From assembly GCF_003261635.1 (NCBI RefSeq), contig NZ_QFXK01000029.1, positions 62,001 through 126,000 on the forward strand: DNA of 64,000 bases, read 5' to 3'. The notes under the pieces were generated by a model. That model was not told where the DNA came from. It was given only the letters and a program-made list of their open reading frames with translations, and ran no database searches. Of this stretch, positions 57,610-64,000 are shown piece by piece; position 1 is the first letter of the stretch, and each line of letters begins with the position of its first letter. The translations under genes and the position numbers were made by a program. This DNA comes from Kribbella monticola. Lineage in GTDB: Bacteria > Actinomycetota > Actinomycetes > Propionibacteriales > Kribbellaceae.

Positions 57610-58449
57610 CTACCGCTCCGAGGCCACGGAATTCAGCCGGTCCAGCTGGTCCGGCGTCAGTTCCAGCTGCGCCGCCGCGACGTTCTCGACCAGGTGAGAC
57701 TCCGAACTCGTCCCCGGAATCGGAACCATCATCGGCGATCTGTGCAGCAGCCATGCCAGCGACACCTGCGCGGGAGTGGCTCCGACTTCTGCTGCGATCT
57801 CGACCAGTAGAGCGTTCGCGAAATGATCACCCTTCGCGATGGGAAGCCAAGGAATGAAGGCGATTCCGTGCGCTTCGCAGTACTCGATGACCGGATCATG
57901 CTCGCGATCCGTCAAGTTGTAGCGGTTCTGCACACTCACGATGTCGACCACACCACGCGCCTCCTCCAGCTGCGCGACTGTCACCTCCGAGAGGCCGAGG
58001 TGCCGGACCTTTCCCTCGAGCTGCAGTTGCGCAAGGGCACCCAGTTGATCAGCGAACGGCACCAACGGATCGATCCGATGCAGTTGCAGCAGGTCGATCC
58101 GTTCGACCTGCAGACGCCGCAGGCTCAACTCTGCTGCCTGCCGGAGATAGTCAGGTCGGCCGACGTCGCCCCATTCCGTCGGCGACGGCCTCGTACGGCC
58201 CACCTTGGTGGCGATCACCAGGTCAGTGGCGTACGGATGAAGCGCCTCCGCGAGGAGCTGCTCATTCGTGCCGAGACCGTAGGAATCGGCGGTGTCGATG
58301 AAGTCGACGCCTAGCTCGACGGCTCGCCGCGCGACCCGGATCGGCTCGGTCCGATCCGGCACCGCCCGGAAGCCTGTCAGCCTCATCGCGCCGAACCCCA
58401 GCCTGTGCACATTCAGTTCACCGATCTTCACTGTCGGTTCGATCTGCAT
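57610..58449 (-). CDS. Aldo/keto reductase
   Basis: A 279-residue NAD(P)H-dependent oxidoreductase with the complete tetrad Asp52, Tyr57, Lys82 and His124 (FIDTADSYG, IATKVG, LLQLHRID). The C-terminal cofactor segment IPGTSSESHLVENVAAA is present. Substrate unknown. GAGGGAG precedes the ATG. It is divergent from the ArsR-type regulator, with a palindrome between, and lies just upstream of the pilin genes on the same strand, interrupting the Tad cluster. Confidence 0.9.
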   Translation of the reverse strand: MQIEPTVKIGELNVHRLGFGAMRLTGFRAVPDRTEPIRVARRAVELGVDFIDTADSYGLGTNEQLLAEALHPYATDLVIATKVGRTRPSPTEWGDVGRPDYLRQAAELSLRRLQVERIDLLQLHRIDPLVPFADQLGALAQLQLEGKVRHLGLSEVTVAQLEEARGVVDIVSVQNRYNLTDREHDPVIEYCEAHGIAFIPWLPIAKGDHFANALLVEIAAEVGATPAQVSLAWLLHRSPMMVPIPGTSSESHLVENVAAAQLELTPDQLDRLNSVASER

Positions 58450-58533
58450 CTCGACTCCCTCTGCTCTGCCGCCGTCCCACCTCGGTGCGGCGCGGGTTCA
58501 TCGTGCAGCCGGCCGGAAGTCGTCTTGAAATGA

Positions 58534-58549
58534 TTTAGCCTGAGCTAAA
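58534..58549. promoter_or_regulatory. Palindromic operator between the aldo/keto reductase and regulator genes
   Basis: TTTAGC-CTGA-GCTAAA is a perfect 6-bp inverted repeat 18 bp before the regulator's ATG and 84 bp from the reductase start. AT-rich for this genome and well placed for autoregulation by the ArsR-type protein. Confidence 0.55.
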
Positions 58550-58567
58550 CCTTGCCGGAGGACGCGC

Positions 58568-59623
58568 ATGCTGACTATCACCTTCACGGTGCAGGACCTG
58601 GCCCGTACCCGGCTGGCGTTGTCGCCCCTGTGGGAGGTGGTGGCCAGCATCCGGCTGCTGAAGACGCCGCGCGCCCAGCAGTTCCACGCCGGGTGGGCCC
58701 GAACCACGACCGAACGGATCGCCCGCGAGGGCATCGAACTCGGTCTGCTCTTCGACCTGATCGATCCGGCCGTTTGGTACCTGGCCGACTTCCTCACCCC
58801 TCGCCCACAGACGCCACTGCCCGATCTCACCGCCGACCTGGGTGCGCTGAACAGAGTCTCGGCCGATCAGGTTCGCGCGGACCTCGACGTACTCGCCTAT
58901 GCGAGGAGCCACCCGGTCGGTTCGCTCGACGAAGCGATGCTGCCGCGCCGACTCACGCCCGCGACGGTGGACGACCTGCCGTCAAAGGCGATCGCGGATC
59001 TGTACGCCGATCCCGAGGCCGGCCTGGCTCTGCTCGTCGAGCAGGTGGAGGCGTACTGGGAGTTGGCAATCGCGCCGCATTGGGGGCGGATCCGCTCGCT
59101 ACTCGAAGGGGATCTTCTGTACCGCGGTCGTCGGCTCGGTCAGGCCGGTCCTGCCGGGTTGTTCGAGGATCTCGCGGAATCGGTGAAGTGGCGGAACGGC
59201 TCGTTGTTCATCAAGCACCGCCGGTTCAAGGGGGTGCGGAACCTGAACGGGGAAGGGTTGCTGATGACGCCGTCGGCCTTTGTCTGGCCGACCGTGTATT
59301 CGAGCACGATCCCGCCCTGGCAGCCCACTTTCACCTATCCGGCGCGCGGGATCGCCACTCTTTGGGACGACTCGTCCCACCCGGCGCCGGCGGGGCTCGC
59401 CGGCGTACTGGGTCGGTCCCGCGCAGAACTGTTGGCTCAGCTCGATGCGCCACGGTCGACGACGGAACTGGCAGCGCGGACAGGGCTGACGCCTGGTGGA
59501 GTCTCCCAGCACCTGGGCAGCCTCCGCGCAGGCGGACTTGTCACTGCACACCGGATGGGCCGGACGGTCCTGTATGCCCGTACGTCGGTCGCGGAAGCTC
59601 TGCTCGACGCGGCAGCGAAGTAG
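58568..59623 (+). CDS. ArsR-type transcriptional regulator with N-terminal DUF5937-like domain
   Basis: A 351-residue protein, long for ArsR. The first 250 residues (MLTITFTVQDLARTRLALSPLWEVVASIRLL... PRAQQFHAGW) follow the DUF5937 pattern found fused to ArsR domains in actinobacteria. The C-terminal 75 residues are the winged helix: ELLAQLDAPRSTTELAARTGLTPGGVSQHLGSLRAGGLVTAHRMGRTVLY. No metal-binding Cys motif. GGAGG precedes the ATG. Likely represses itself and perhaps the divergent aldo/keto reductase. Confidence 0.85.
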   Translation: MLTITFTVQDLARTRLALSPLWEVVASIRLLKTPRAQQFHAGWARTTTERIAREGIELGLLFDLIDPAVWYLADFLTPRPQTPLPDLTADLGALNRVSADQVRADLDVLAYARSHPVGSLDEAMLPRRLTPATVDDLPSKAIADLYADPEAGLALLVEQVEAYWELAIAPHWGRIRSLLEGDLLYRGRRLGQAGPAGLFEDLAESVKWRNGSLFIKHRRFKGVRNLNGEGLLMTPSAFVWPTVYSSTIPPWQPTFTYPARGIATLWDDSSHPAPAGLAGVLGRSRAELLAQLDAPRSTTELAARTGLTPGGVSQHLGSLRAGGLVTAHRMGRTVLYARTSVAEALLDAAAK

Positions 59624-59739
59624 CGTCCCGCATCAGGAGTTGGAGGTGTCGCCAGCGTCTGGCGAGGGCGGTGGTGCGGGGTATGCGACTGGGCGACGAG
59701 GGCCACGGGAAGGTCTGGCCGAGGGCTAGGCTGACGTCC

Positions 59740-60036
59740 ATGTTCGTCTTGGAGCTGACCTATACCGCACCGCTCGAACGGGTCGATGAGTTGATGGCTG
59801 ACCACGTCGCCTGGCTCAAGGGGCATTACGACTCCGGCACGTTCCTGGCTTCCGGGCGCAAAGTGCCGCGCGATGGTGGAGTCATCCTGGCGGTCGGCGA
59901 CGATGCGCCGGCGATGGAAGAGCTGGTGAAGACCGACCCGTTCGCGATTGCCGGCGTTTGTGAGTACCGGGTCATGCAGTTCGTGGCGAGCAATGTCGCG
60001 ACAGATCTCGAGAAGTACCGCCAGACGGTTAGCTGA
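59740..60036 (+). CDS. YCII-related (YciI-like) protein
   Basis: A 98-residue ferredoxin-like fold protein: MFVLELTYTAPLERVDELMADHVAWLKGHYDSGTFLASG is the YCII signature with the conserved His and Asp. YciI proteins have weak hydrolase or dehalogenation-type activities; the role here is unknown. No ribosome site is visible; TAGGCT ends 7 nt before the ATG, so a leaderless message is plausible. The last 8 bp overlap the convergent tadC gene. Confidence 0.82.
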   Translation: MFVLELTYTAPLERVDELMADHVAWLKGHYDSGTFLASGRKVPRDGGVILAVGDDAPAMEELVKTDPFAIAGVCEYRVMQFVASNVATDLEKYRQTVS

Positions 60037-60760
60037 ACAGATGCAGGACTCCTCCCAGCGAGCCGGCGACGGTTGGGACCACGCCGAGCAGGACGAAGGC
60101 TGGGAGGAAGCAGAGGCCGAGCGGAACTACTGCTCGGGATTCGACAGCACGAGCCTGCTCCTCGACTGTCCAGCGCCGAGCGCTTCGAGCGTCGTCGGCG
60201 AGGTGTTCGAGTGATTTCGCCAAGGGTGCGCCGGAGCGCAGGGCGCGTTGTACTGCGCGGGCGAGGCTCGCGCATGGAGGCTCGGTCAGCAGGGTGGACC
60301 ACGCGTCGATCGGGTCCGCACCCAGTCCGAGTCGGTGGCCGACGCCGGCCAGTAGGTCGCCCAGTGGGCCGCTGATTGCTTTCGCGACTGTTGCGACTGC
60401 GGCTTGGGGTGGTCGTCCGGCTCGCAAGCAGGCGGCAAGAAGGTCGACTGCCAGAGGCAGGTCGGCGGCGATGCGGGCTCGACGTCTGCGCGCGGAGGCT
60501 GGTTCGAGGCGGCTGAGACCGATGGGGACGGCGAAGGCGATGATCGGTGCCAGGAGAGCGCCGAGCGGAAAGCCGAAAAGCAGCAGCGCAGCACACGCGG
60601 CGATGAGCGCCACCAAACGGTGTCGGCGGGAAGTCGCCGGTAGAGCGAATCGGCGAGCGAGTCCACCACGGCGCCGACCAAGACGACGCGTCCCCGGCGG
60701 CCCCGGAACCCAGAGCGCCACCGCTAGCCCCGCAAGCACCACGGGCGTCAGCATCAACAA
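60029..60760 (-). CDS. tadC: TadC-like type II/IV secretion platform protein (GspF domain)
   Basis: About 243 residues with hydrophobic segments near residues 5-20, 48-80 and at the C-terminus, and a cytosolic GspF domain: LPLAVDLLAACLRAGRPPQAAVATVAKAISGPLG, ALRSGAPLAKSLEHLADDARSARRW. It is the Rv3657c/TadC-type partner of TadB. A TTG at 60760 or ATG at 60754 can start the gene after AAGGTGAT. It lies 75 bp downstream of tadB. Confidence 0.87.
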   Translation of the reverse strand: MLMLTPVVLAGLAVALWVPGPPGTRRLGRRRGGLARRFALPATSRRHRLVALIAACAALLLFGFPLGALLAPIIAFAVPIGLSRLEPASARRRRARIAADLPLAVDLLAACLRAGRPPQAAVATVAKAISGPLGDLLAGVGHRLGLGADPIDAWSTLLTEPPCASLARAVQRALRSGAPLAKSLEHLADDARSARRWTVEEQARAVESRAVVPLGLCFLPAFVLLGVVPTVAGSLGGVLHLFS

Positions 60761-60835
60761 TCACCTTCCTTGCTTTGACGATCGATCCACACCAGCTCTG
60801 CCAGGAGGATGTGGGTTGGGAGGGCGGAGGTGGGG

Positions 60836-61678
60836 TCATGGGGTGGGGTCTTTGGCTAGGTGGTCGGTCCAGGTGAGGCCGGTGATGGAGAGGGCTAGGC
60901 CGCTTGTGAGGACGGCTGCGCCTGGGGGTGTGGTGGTGAGGAAGGTGAGGGGGTCGGCGCCCAGGGCGTAGCCGAGGGCTGTGCCGAAGAAGGGGAGTAC
61001 TGCGAGGAGGCGGGCGGTGGCTCGGGCGCCGGCGAGGCTGGCGGCTGTTTGGCGGCGGATTGCCTCGTCGGCTCTTAAGGAGTCGGCCAGGCGATCGGTG
61101 ATCGCCGCGAACGGGGCGCCTGACTCGTCGGCTACTCGCCAGGCGGCGGCCAGGGCGCGGAGGCCTTCGGCGCCAGGGGTTTCGGCGATCAGTTCGAGAG
61201 TGGCCGGTACGTCGCCGCCGAGGCGGCAGGCGGCGGAGACGACCTGTAGGTCGGCGCAGATCGTGGCGGCTCCGTCGAGCGCCTCGGCCGGTGGTCGGCC
61301 TGCGGTCAGATCGGCGCTGAGAACATCGCAGGCCTCGATGACCTGAGCTCGACGAACGGCAGCCGCCGACCGGCGACGATGCTTGGCCCGCTGCCGGAAG
61401 ACGACCGTGACGATGACGCCGACAGCAGCGACGGTGACCAGCACCTGTAAGCCAAGGGATCCCAAGAAGATGACCGAGATGGCGGCCGCGAAGGTGAGAC
61501 TGCCGAGTCGGCGGCCCGCGCTACGGGTGAGGTCGGCGCCGCCTACCGAGAGCTTTCGGCGACGATCGACCAGGCCGGGAGAGGTGGCGGCCAAGCGATG
61601 GAGACCGCGGCCGCGGGTTGGCAGGATCAGCAGCAGGGCAACGAGCACTAGTCCACTGGCTGCGATGGCGGGTCTCAT
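60836..61678 (-). CDS. tadB: TadB-like secretion platform protein (GspF domain)
   Basis: A 280-residue inner-membrane platform protein from the ATG at 61678. An N-terminal helix (AIAASGLVLVALLLILP), a middle hydrophobic pair, the GspF domain (VIEACDVLSADLTAGRPPAEALDGAATICADLQ) and two C-terminal helices are visible. With TadC and TadA it forms the pilus assembly motor base. The longer open frame upstream comes from a 53-bp duplication and is not coding. The 3' third is C-rich on the coding strand. Confidence 0.88.
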   Translation of the reverse strand: MRPAIAASGLVLVALLLILPTRGRGLHRLAATSPGLVDRRRKLSVGGADLTRSAGRRLGSLTFAAAISVIFLGSLGLQVLVTVAAVGVIVTVVFRQRAKHRRRSAAAVRRAQVIEACDVLSADLTAGRPPAEALDGAATICADLQVVSAACRLGGDVPATLELIAETPGAEGLRALAAAWRVADESGAPFAAITDRLADSLRADEAIRRQTAASLAGARATARLLAVLPFFGTALGYALGADPLTFLTTTPPGAAVLTSGLALSITGLTWTDHLAKDPTP

Positions 61679-61761
61679 GCGGCACCTGCGAGGAGTTTGG
61701 TGAAGCGGCTGGCTGCGATGGCGGGTCTCATGCGGCGCCTGCGAGGAGTTTGGTGAAGCGG
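61656..61761. repeat. 53-bp tandem duplication across the tadA/tadB junction
   Basis: Bases 61656-61708 and 61709-61761 are identical except for one A/G difference. Each copy holds the last codons of tadA plus the first codons of tadB. Because 53 is not a multiple of three, the copies are read in different frames. Confidence 0.9.
61675..61731 (-). CDS. 18-codon hybrid mini-frame created by the duplication
   Basis: The ATG that overlaps the tadA stop (61731) begins a frame reading MRPAIAAS, as in TadB, then RFTKLLAGAA, as in the end of TadA. It stops in a TGA that overlaps the real tadB ATG (ATGA at both ends). It would relay translational coupling from tadA to tadB. Whether the peptide itself matters is unknown. 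Confidence 0.45.
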   Translation of the reverse strand: MRPAIAASRFTKLLAGAA

Positions 61762-62885
61762 CTGGCGCCGTCGCAGAGTTCGAGGTTGCCGTCGGCAACG
61801 AACCGGACGGCCGGGAGCGTTGTCGCGAGTCCGTCAGCTGTTCGGCCGACTACGCGGACCTCGGCGATTCGTCGGCGGCCGTCGGATCCTCGCACCAGGT
61901 GGATGACGGCCTGCAGGGCGGACGACACCTGGCTGTGCAAGGCGTCGCGGCCAAGGCCGGCCATTGCGCCGAGCGCTTCCAGGCGGACCGGCACGTCCGA
62001 GGCGGAGTTTGCGTGGACCGTGCCGCAGCCACCCTCGTGTCCTGTATTGAGCGCACTCAGCAGGTCGACGACCTCAGCGCCTCGCACCTCCCCGATCACC
62101 AGCCGATCTGGACGCATCCGCAGCGCTTGCCTGACCAGGTCGCGCAAGGTGATCTCGCCGGATCCCTCGACGTTGGGCGGCCTTGCCTCCAACCGGATCA
62201 CGTGCGGATGATCCGGACGGAGCTCGCTCGCGTCCTCGACCAGCACCAACCGCTCGGACTCGTCCACTAGTGACAGCAGACAGTTGAGCAGCGTCGTCTT
62301 CCCCGTTCCTGTGCCTCCACTGATCAGGAAGGCCAACCGTGCGTCCAGCAGATCCCGCAGCACCGATGCCCCACCGGGCGGCAATGAACCGGCGGCAACC
62401 AACTCCTCCAGGTCGAAGACCTTGCGCGACGGCACGCGCAACGACAGACAAGTCCCAGGGGCGGCAACCGGTGACAGGACGGCGTGGAATCGCGTCCCGT
62501 CTGGCAGCCGCACATCGACGTACGGCGTTGCGTCGTCGAGGCGGCGCCCGGCTGCTGCTGCGAGGCGGGTGGCCAAGCGGCGTACGGCGGATTCGTCGCC
62601 GGTGCGGAGGGATACTCGCTCGAGACCTGAGCCGCGATCGACGTAGACCTCGTTCGCGCCGTTCACCAGGATGTCGGTGATGCCGGGCTCGGACAGCAGT
62701 CCGTCGAGTGGCCCTGCGCCCAGGGCCTCTCGGCGCAGAGCGGCGACCACCGCGAGGACGGTGGAGTCGCCGAATACTCCGCCGTCGGCACGGAGAGCGG
62801 CGGCAACCCTCGCGGGCGTCGGCTCGGATCCCTGCGCAGCAAGGGTTTTGCGGACTCGCTCGAGTAACTCGGCCGAGACGTTCAT
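61728..62885 (-). CDS. tadA: TadA/CpaF-type pilus secretion ATPase
   Basis: A 385-residue hexameric motor ATPase. The N-terminal domain (LLSEPGITDILVNGANEVYVDRG) is typical of CpaF. Walker A GGTGTGKTTLL, the Asp box VLVEDASELRP, Walker B RLVIGEVRGAE and the His box TGHEGGCGTVHAN are intact. It powers assembly of Tad pili with TadB and TadC. It overlaps the Ssd/CpaE gene by 4 bp (ATGA) and ends in the duplicated junction with tadB. Confidence 0.94.
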   Translation of the reverse strand: MNVSAELLERVRKTLAAQGSEPTPARVAAALRADGGVFGDSTVLAVVAALRREALGAGPLDGLLSEPGITDILVNGANEVYVDRGSGLERVSLRTGDESAVRRLATRLAAAAGRRLDDATPYVDVRLPDGTRFHAVLSPVAAPGTCLSLRVPSRKVFDLEELVAAGSLPPGGASVLRDLLDARLAFLISGGTGTGKTTLLNCLLSLVDESERLVLVEDASELRPDHPHVIRLEARPPNVEGSGEITLRDLVRQALRMRPDRLVIGEVRGAEVVDLLSALNTGHEGGCGTVHANSASDVPVRLEALGAMAGLGRDALHSQVSSALQAVIHLVRGSDGRRRIAEVRVVGRTADGLATTLPAVRFVADGNLELCDGASRFTKLLAGAA

Positions 62886-63964
62886 GCTGCGGCCAGTTCG
62901 TGGAGACCGAAAAGATCCAGCAGTTCGGCGGCCGCTCGGCCAAGCGCCGTTCGCGGTCGTGGATCGAAGCGTCCTTCGTCCATCTGAGCAGCCAGCTCAC
63001 GCTCGGCCCGGCCAACGTTCGCGGCCAGAGGAAGCGACAGATGATCCGCCACGTCGAGGGCAGACAAACCGTTCAGCGCGGGCTCTCGCGCCACCACTCT
63101 CAGGTCAGTGGCAACTTCGCGCAGCGGCGCCACCAGCCGAGCCGCCGCGGCGCACGCCCGCACATTCCGCGGTACGACCAGCAGCGTCGCCGTGGCCCGG
63201 ACGAAGGCTTCTTCCGAGGCTGGATCAGGCCGGCGCGGCAGGTCGAGCACGACGAGATCGCTGCTTCGCTGTGCGGCACCCACGACGGAGCGCATCGCCT
63301 CGGGCGGTAACGCGGGCACATCGGACTGATCCCACGACAACACGGCCAGCCCGTCTATCAAGGGCAGGGCAGCTCGCAGCGCGCCGGAACTGACCCGTCC
63401 GGCAGCATTGATCAGCTCCGGCCACCGTGACCCTTGCTCGGTCTCACTGCCCAACGCGAGGTCGATACCGCCACCCAGGGGGTCGCCGTCGATCAGCATC
63501 GTCCGCAGCCCTCGTCTGCTCCCGGTCACTGCGACGGCAGCGGCGAGTGTCGTGGCGCCGGCTCCGCCACAGCCACCGACGAACGCCAGCGTCAGGGCAG
63601 ACAGCACTCCGCCGTCCAGGGTGTCGGCGAGTTTGTCGCCGAGCGCGGCTTCTTCCGCCGGCAGCGGAAAGACGCCTTCGGCACCGATCGCGAGCGCGCG
63701 GCGATACGCCTCGGGGTCGTCGGGGTCCACGCCGGCCACGACGACGCCGGACCGGCGTACGGGTTGGGTGCGGGCCAGGGGCTCGACCAGGTCCTGGCCG
63801 ACCACGACGAGGACCGGCGATTGCCAGCAGCGGCGCAGGCCGAGCAGGTCGTGCTCCACCTGGGGGGTCACCTCGACGGCCGCGGCCAGGCGCAGCAGGT
63901 CGTCGAGCAGCATCTCGTCGGCGGTGGCGAACAGGACCGCCGGCGGCAGGGAAGTGTTGTCCAT
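62882..63964 (-). CDS. CpaE/TadZ-like P-loop protein (Ssd family)
   Basis: A 360-residue protein. The first 120 residues resemble an atypical receiver domain. The MinD/ParA-like domain follows with the deviant P-loop FVGGCGGAGATTLAAAVA, LIDGDPLGGGIDLALG and VLDLPRRPDP. The signature Lys of the MinD/ParA loop is missing, as in Mycobacterium Rv3660c (Ssd) and its 'CpaE-like' relatives. It probably localises the Tad machine; the mycobacterial homologue also affects septation. First gene of the visible Tad operon. Confidence 0.9.
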   Translation of the reverse strand: MDNTSLPPAVLFATADEMLLDDLLRLAAAVEVTPQVEHDLLGLRRCWQSPVLVVVGQDLVEPLARTQPVRRSGVVVAGVDPDDPEAYRRALAIGAEGVFPLPAEEAALGDKLADTLDGGVLSALTLAFVGGCGGAGATTLAAAVAVTGSRRGLRTMLIDGDPLGGGIDLALGSETEQGSRWPELINAAGRVSSGALRAALPLIDGLAVLSWDQSDVPALPPEAMRSVVGAAQRSSDLVVLDLPRRPDPASEEAFVRATATLLVVPRNVRACAAAARLVAPLREVATDLRVVAREPALNGLSALDVADHLSLPLAANVGRAERELAAQMDEGRFDPRPRTALGRAAAELLDLFGLHELAAA

Positions 63965-64000
63965 GCCTAGAACGTGCCGTCTTCGGACGGCCCCGGAGAG

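Noticed and set aside
61679..61798. 40-codon N-terminal extension of TadB
   Set aside because: It reads the duplicated tadA end out of frame and has no hydrophobic or family-like content.

Overview
The window is high-GC DNA with strong G/C preference at third codon positions, many GTG/TTG starts, Tat and lipoprotein signals and a Lys-rich TopA tail. It fits a soil actinobacterium. The gene order topA - tmk(MFS fusion) - holB - hppA - bldG - DECH helicase - Tad pilus genes is the conserved actinobacterial block known from Streptomyces and Mycobacterium. Enzyme content and style suggest a Kribbella-like member of the Propionibacteriales/Nocardioidales, but that genus call is inference.

Layout. 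1-1.7 kb: 5'-truncated MocR-type regulator and a BrnT-like/ribbon-helix-helix toxin-antitoxin pair behind a double operator. 1.7-7.4 kb (minus): lipoprotein, pyruvate oxidase, FMN glutamate-synthase-like protein, MFS exporter. 7.5-16.5 kb: small SCP2-like protein, secreted protein, then a long minus-strand run tmk-MFS fusion, holB, two DUF4190-type membrane proteins, PSP1/RicT and a secreted tripeptidyl-aminopeptidase-like lipoprotein. 16.6-19.5 kb: family 2 beta-galactosidase with a perfect terminator. 19.5-20.3 kb: a gene-free repeat island framed by inverted repeats of about 65 bp. 20.3-23.5 kb: Fur-family regulator and topA. 23.8-29.1 kb: a secreted PAF-acetylhydrolase-like protein that has lost its catalytic Ser and His, and a very large secreted GH31 glycosidase. 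29.4-34 kb: cytochrome P450 and two tandem diguanylate cyclases. 34-40.5 kb: methyltransferases, lipoprotein, DUF2785 protein and an ABC exporter. 40.8-46.3 kb: proton-pumping pyrophosphatase, BldG-type anti-anti-sigma factor, DECH helicase. 46.3-48.1 kb: membrane protein and a secreted QxW lectin-like protein. 48.2-54.1 kb: a possible His/Trp/Cys micropeptide gene divergent from a five-gene, fully overlapping sugar/phosphodiester-type ABC operon that ends in a PHP hydrolase. 54.7-56.4 kb: orphan response regulator, 102-105 bp tandem repeats, NYN nuclease-like gene. 56.4-64 kb: Tad pilus cluster split in two by an aldo/keto reductase, an ArsR-type regulator and a YCII protein.

How parts work together. 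The minus-strand Tad genes would supply the pilin (DUF4244), minor pilins (TadE types), platform proteins (TadB/TadC), motor ATPase (TadA) and a CpaE/Ssd-like P-loop protein. The ABC operon at 48.6-54.1 kb has the order binding protein, two permeases, ATPase, phosphoesterase, as in ugpBAECQ. No tRNA, rRNA, CRISPR array, IS element or prophage was recognised. The best candidates for something undescribed are the 24-residue micropeptide at 48.2 kb, the active-site-less PAF-acetylhydrolase homologue, the inverted-repeat-framed repeat island, and the 53-bp duplication of the tadA/tadB junction.
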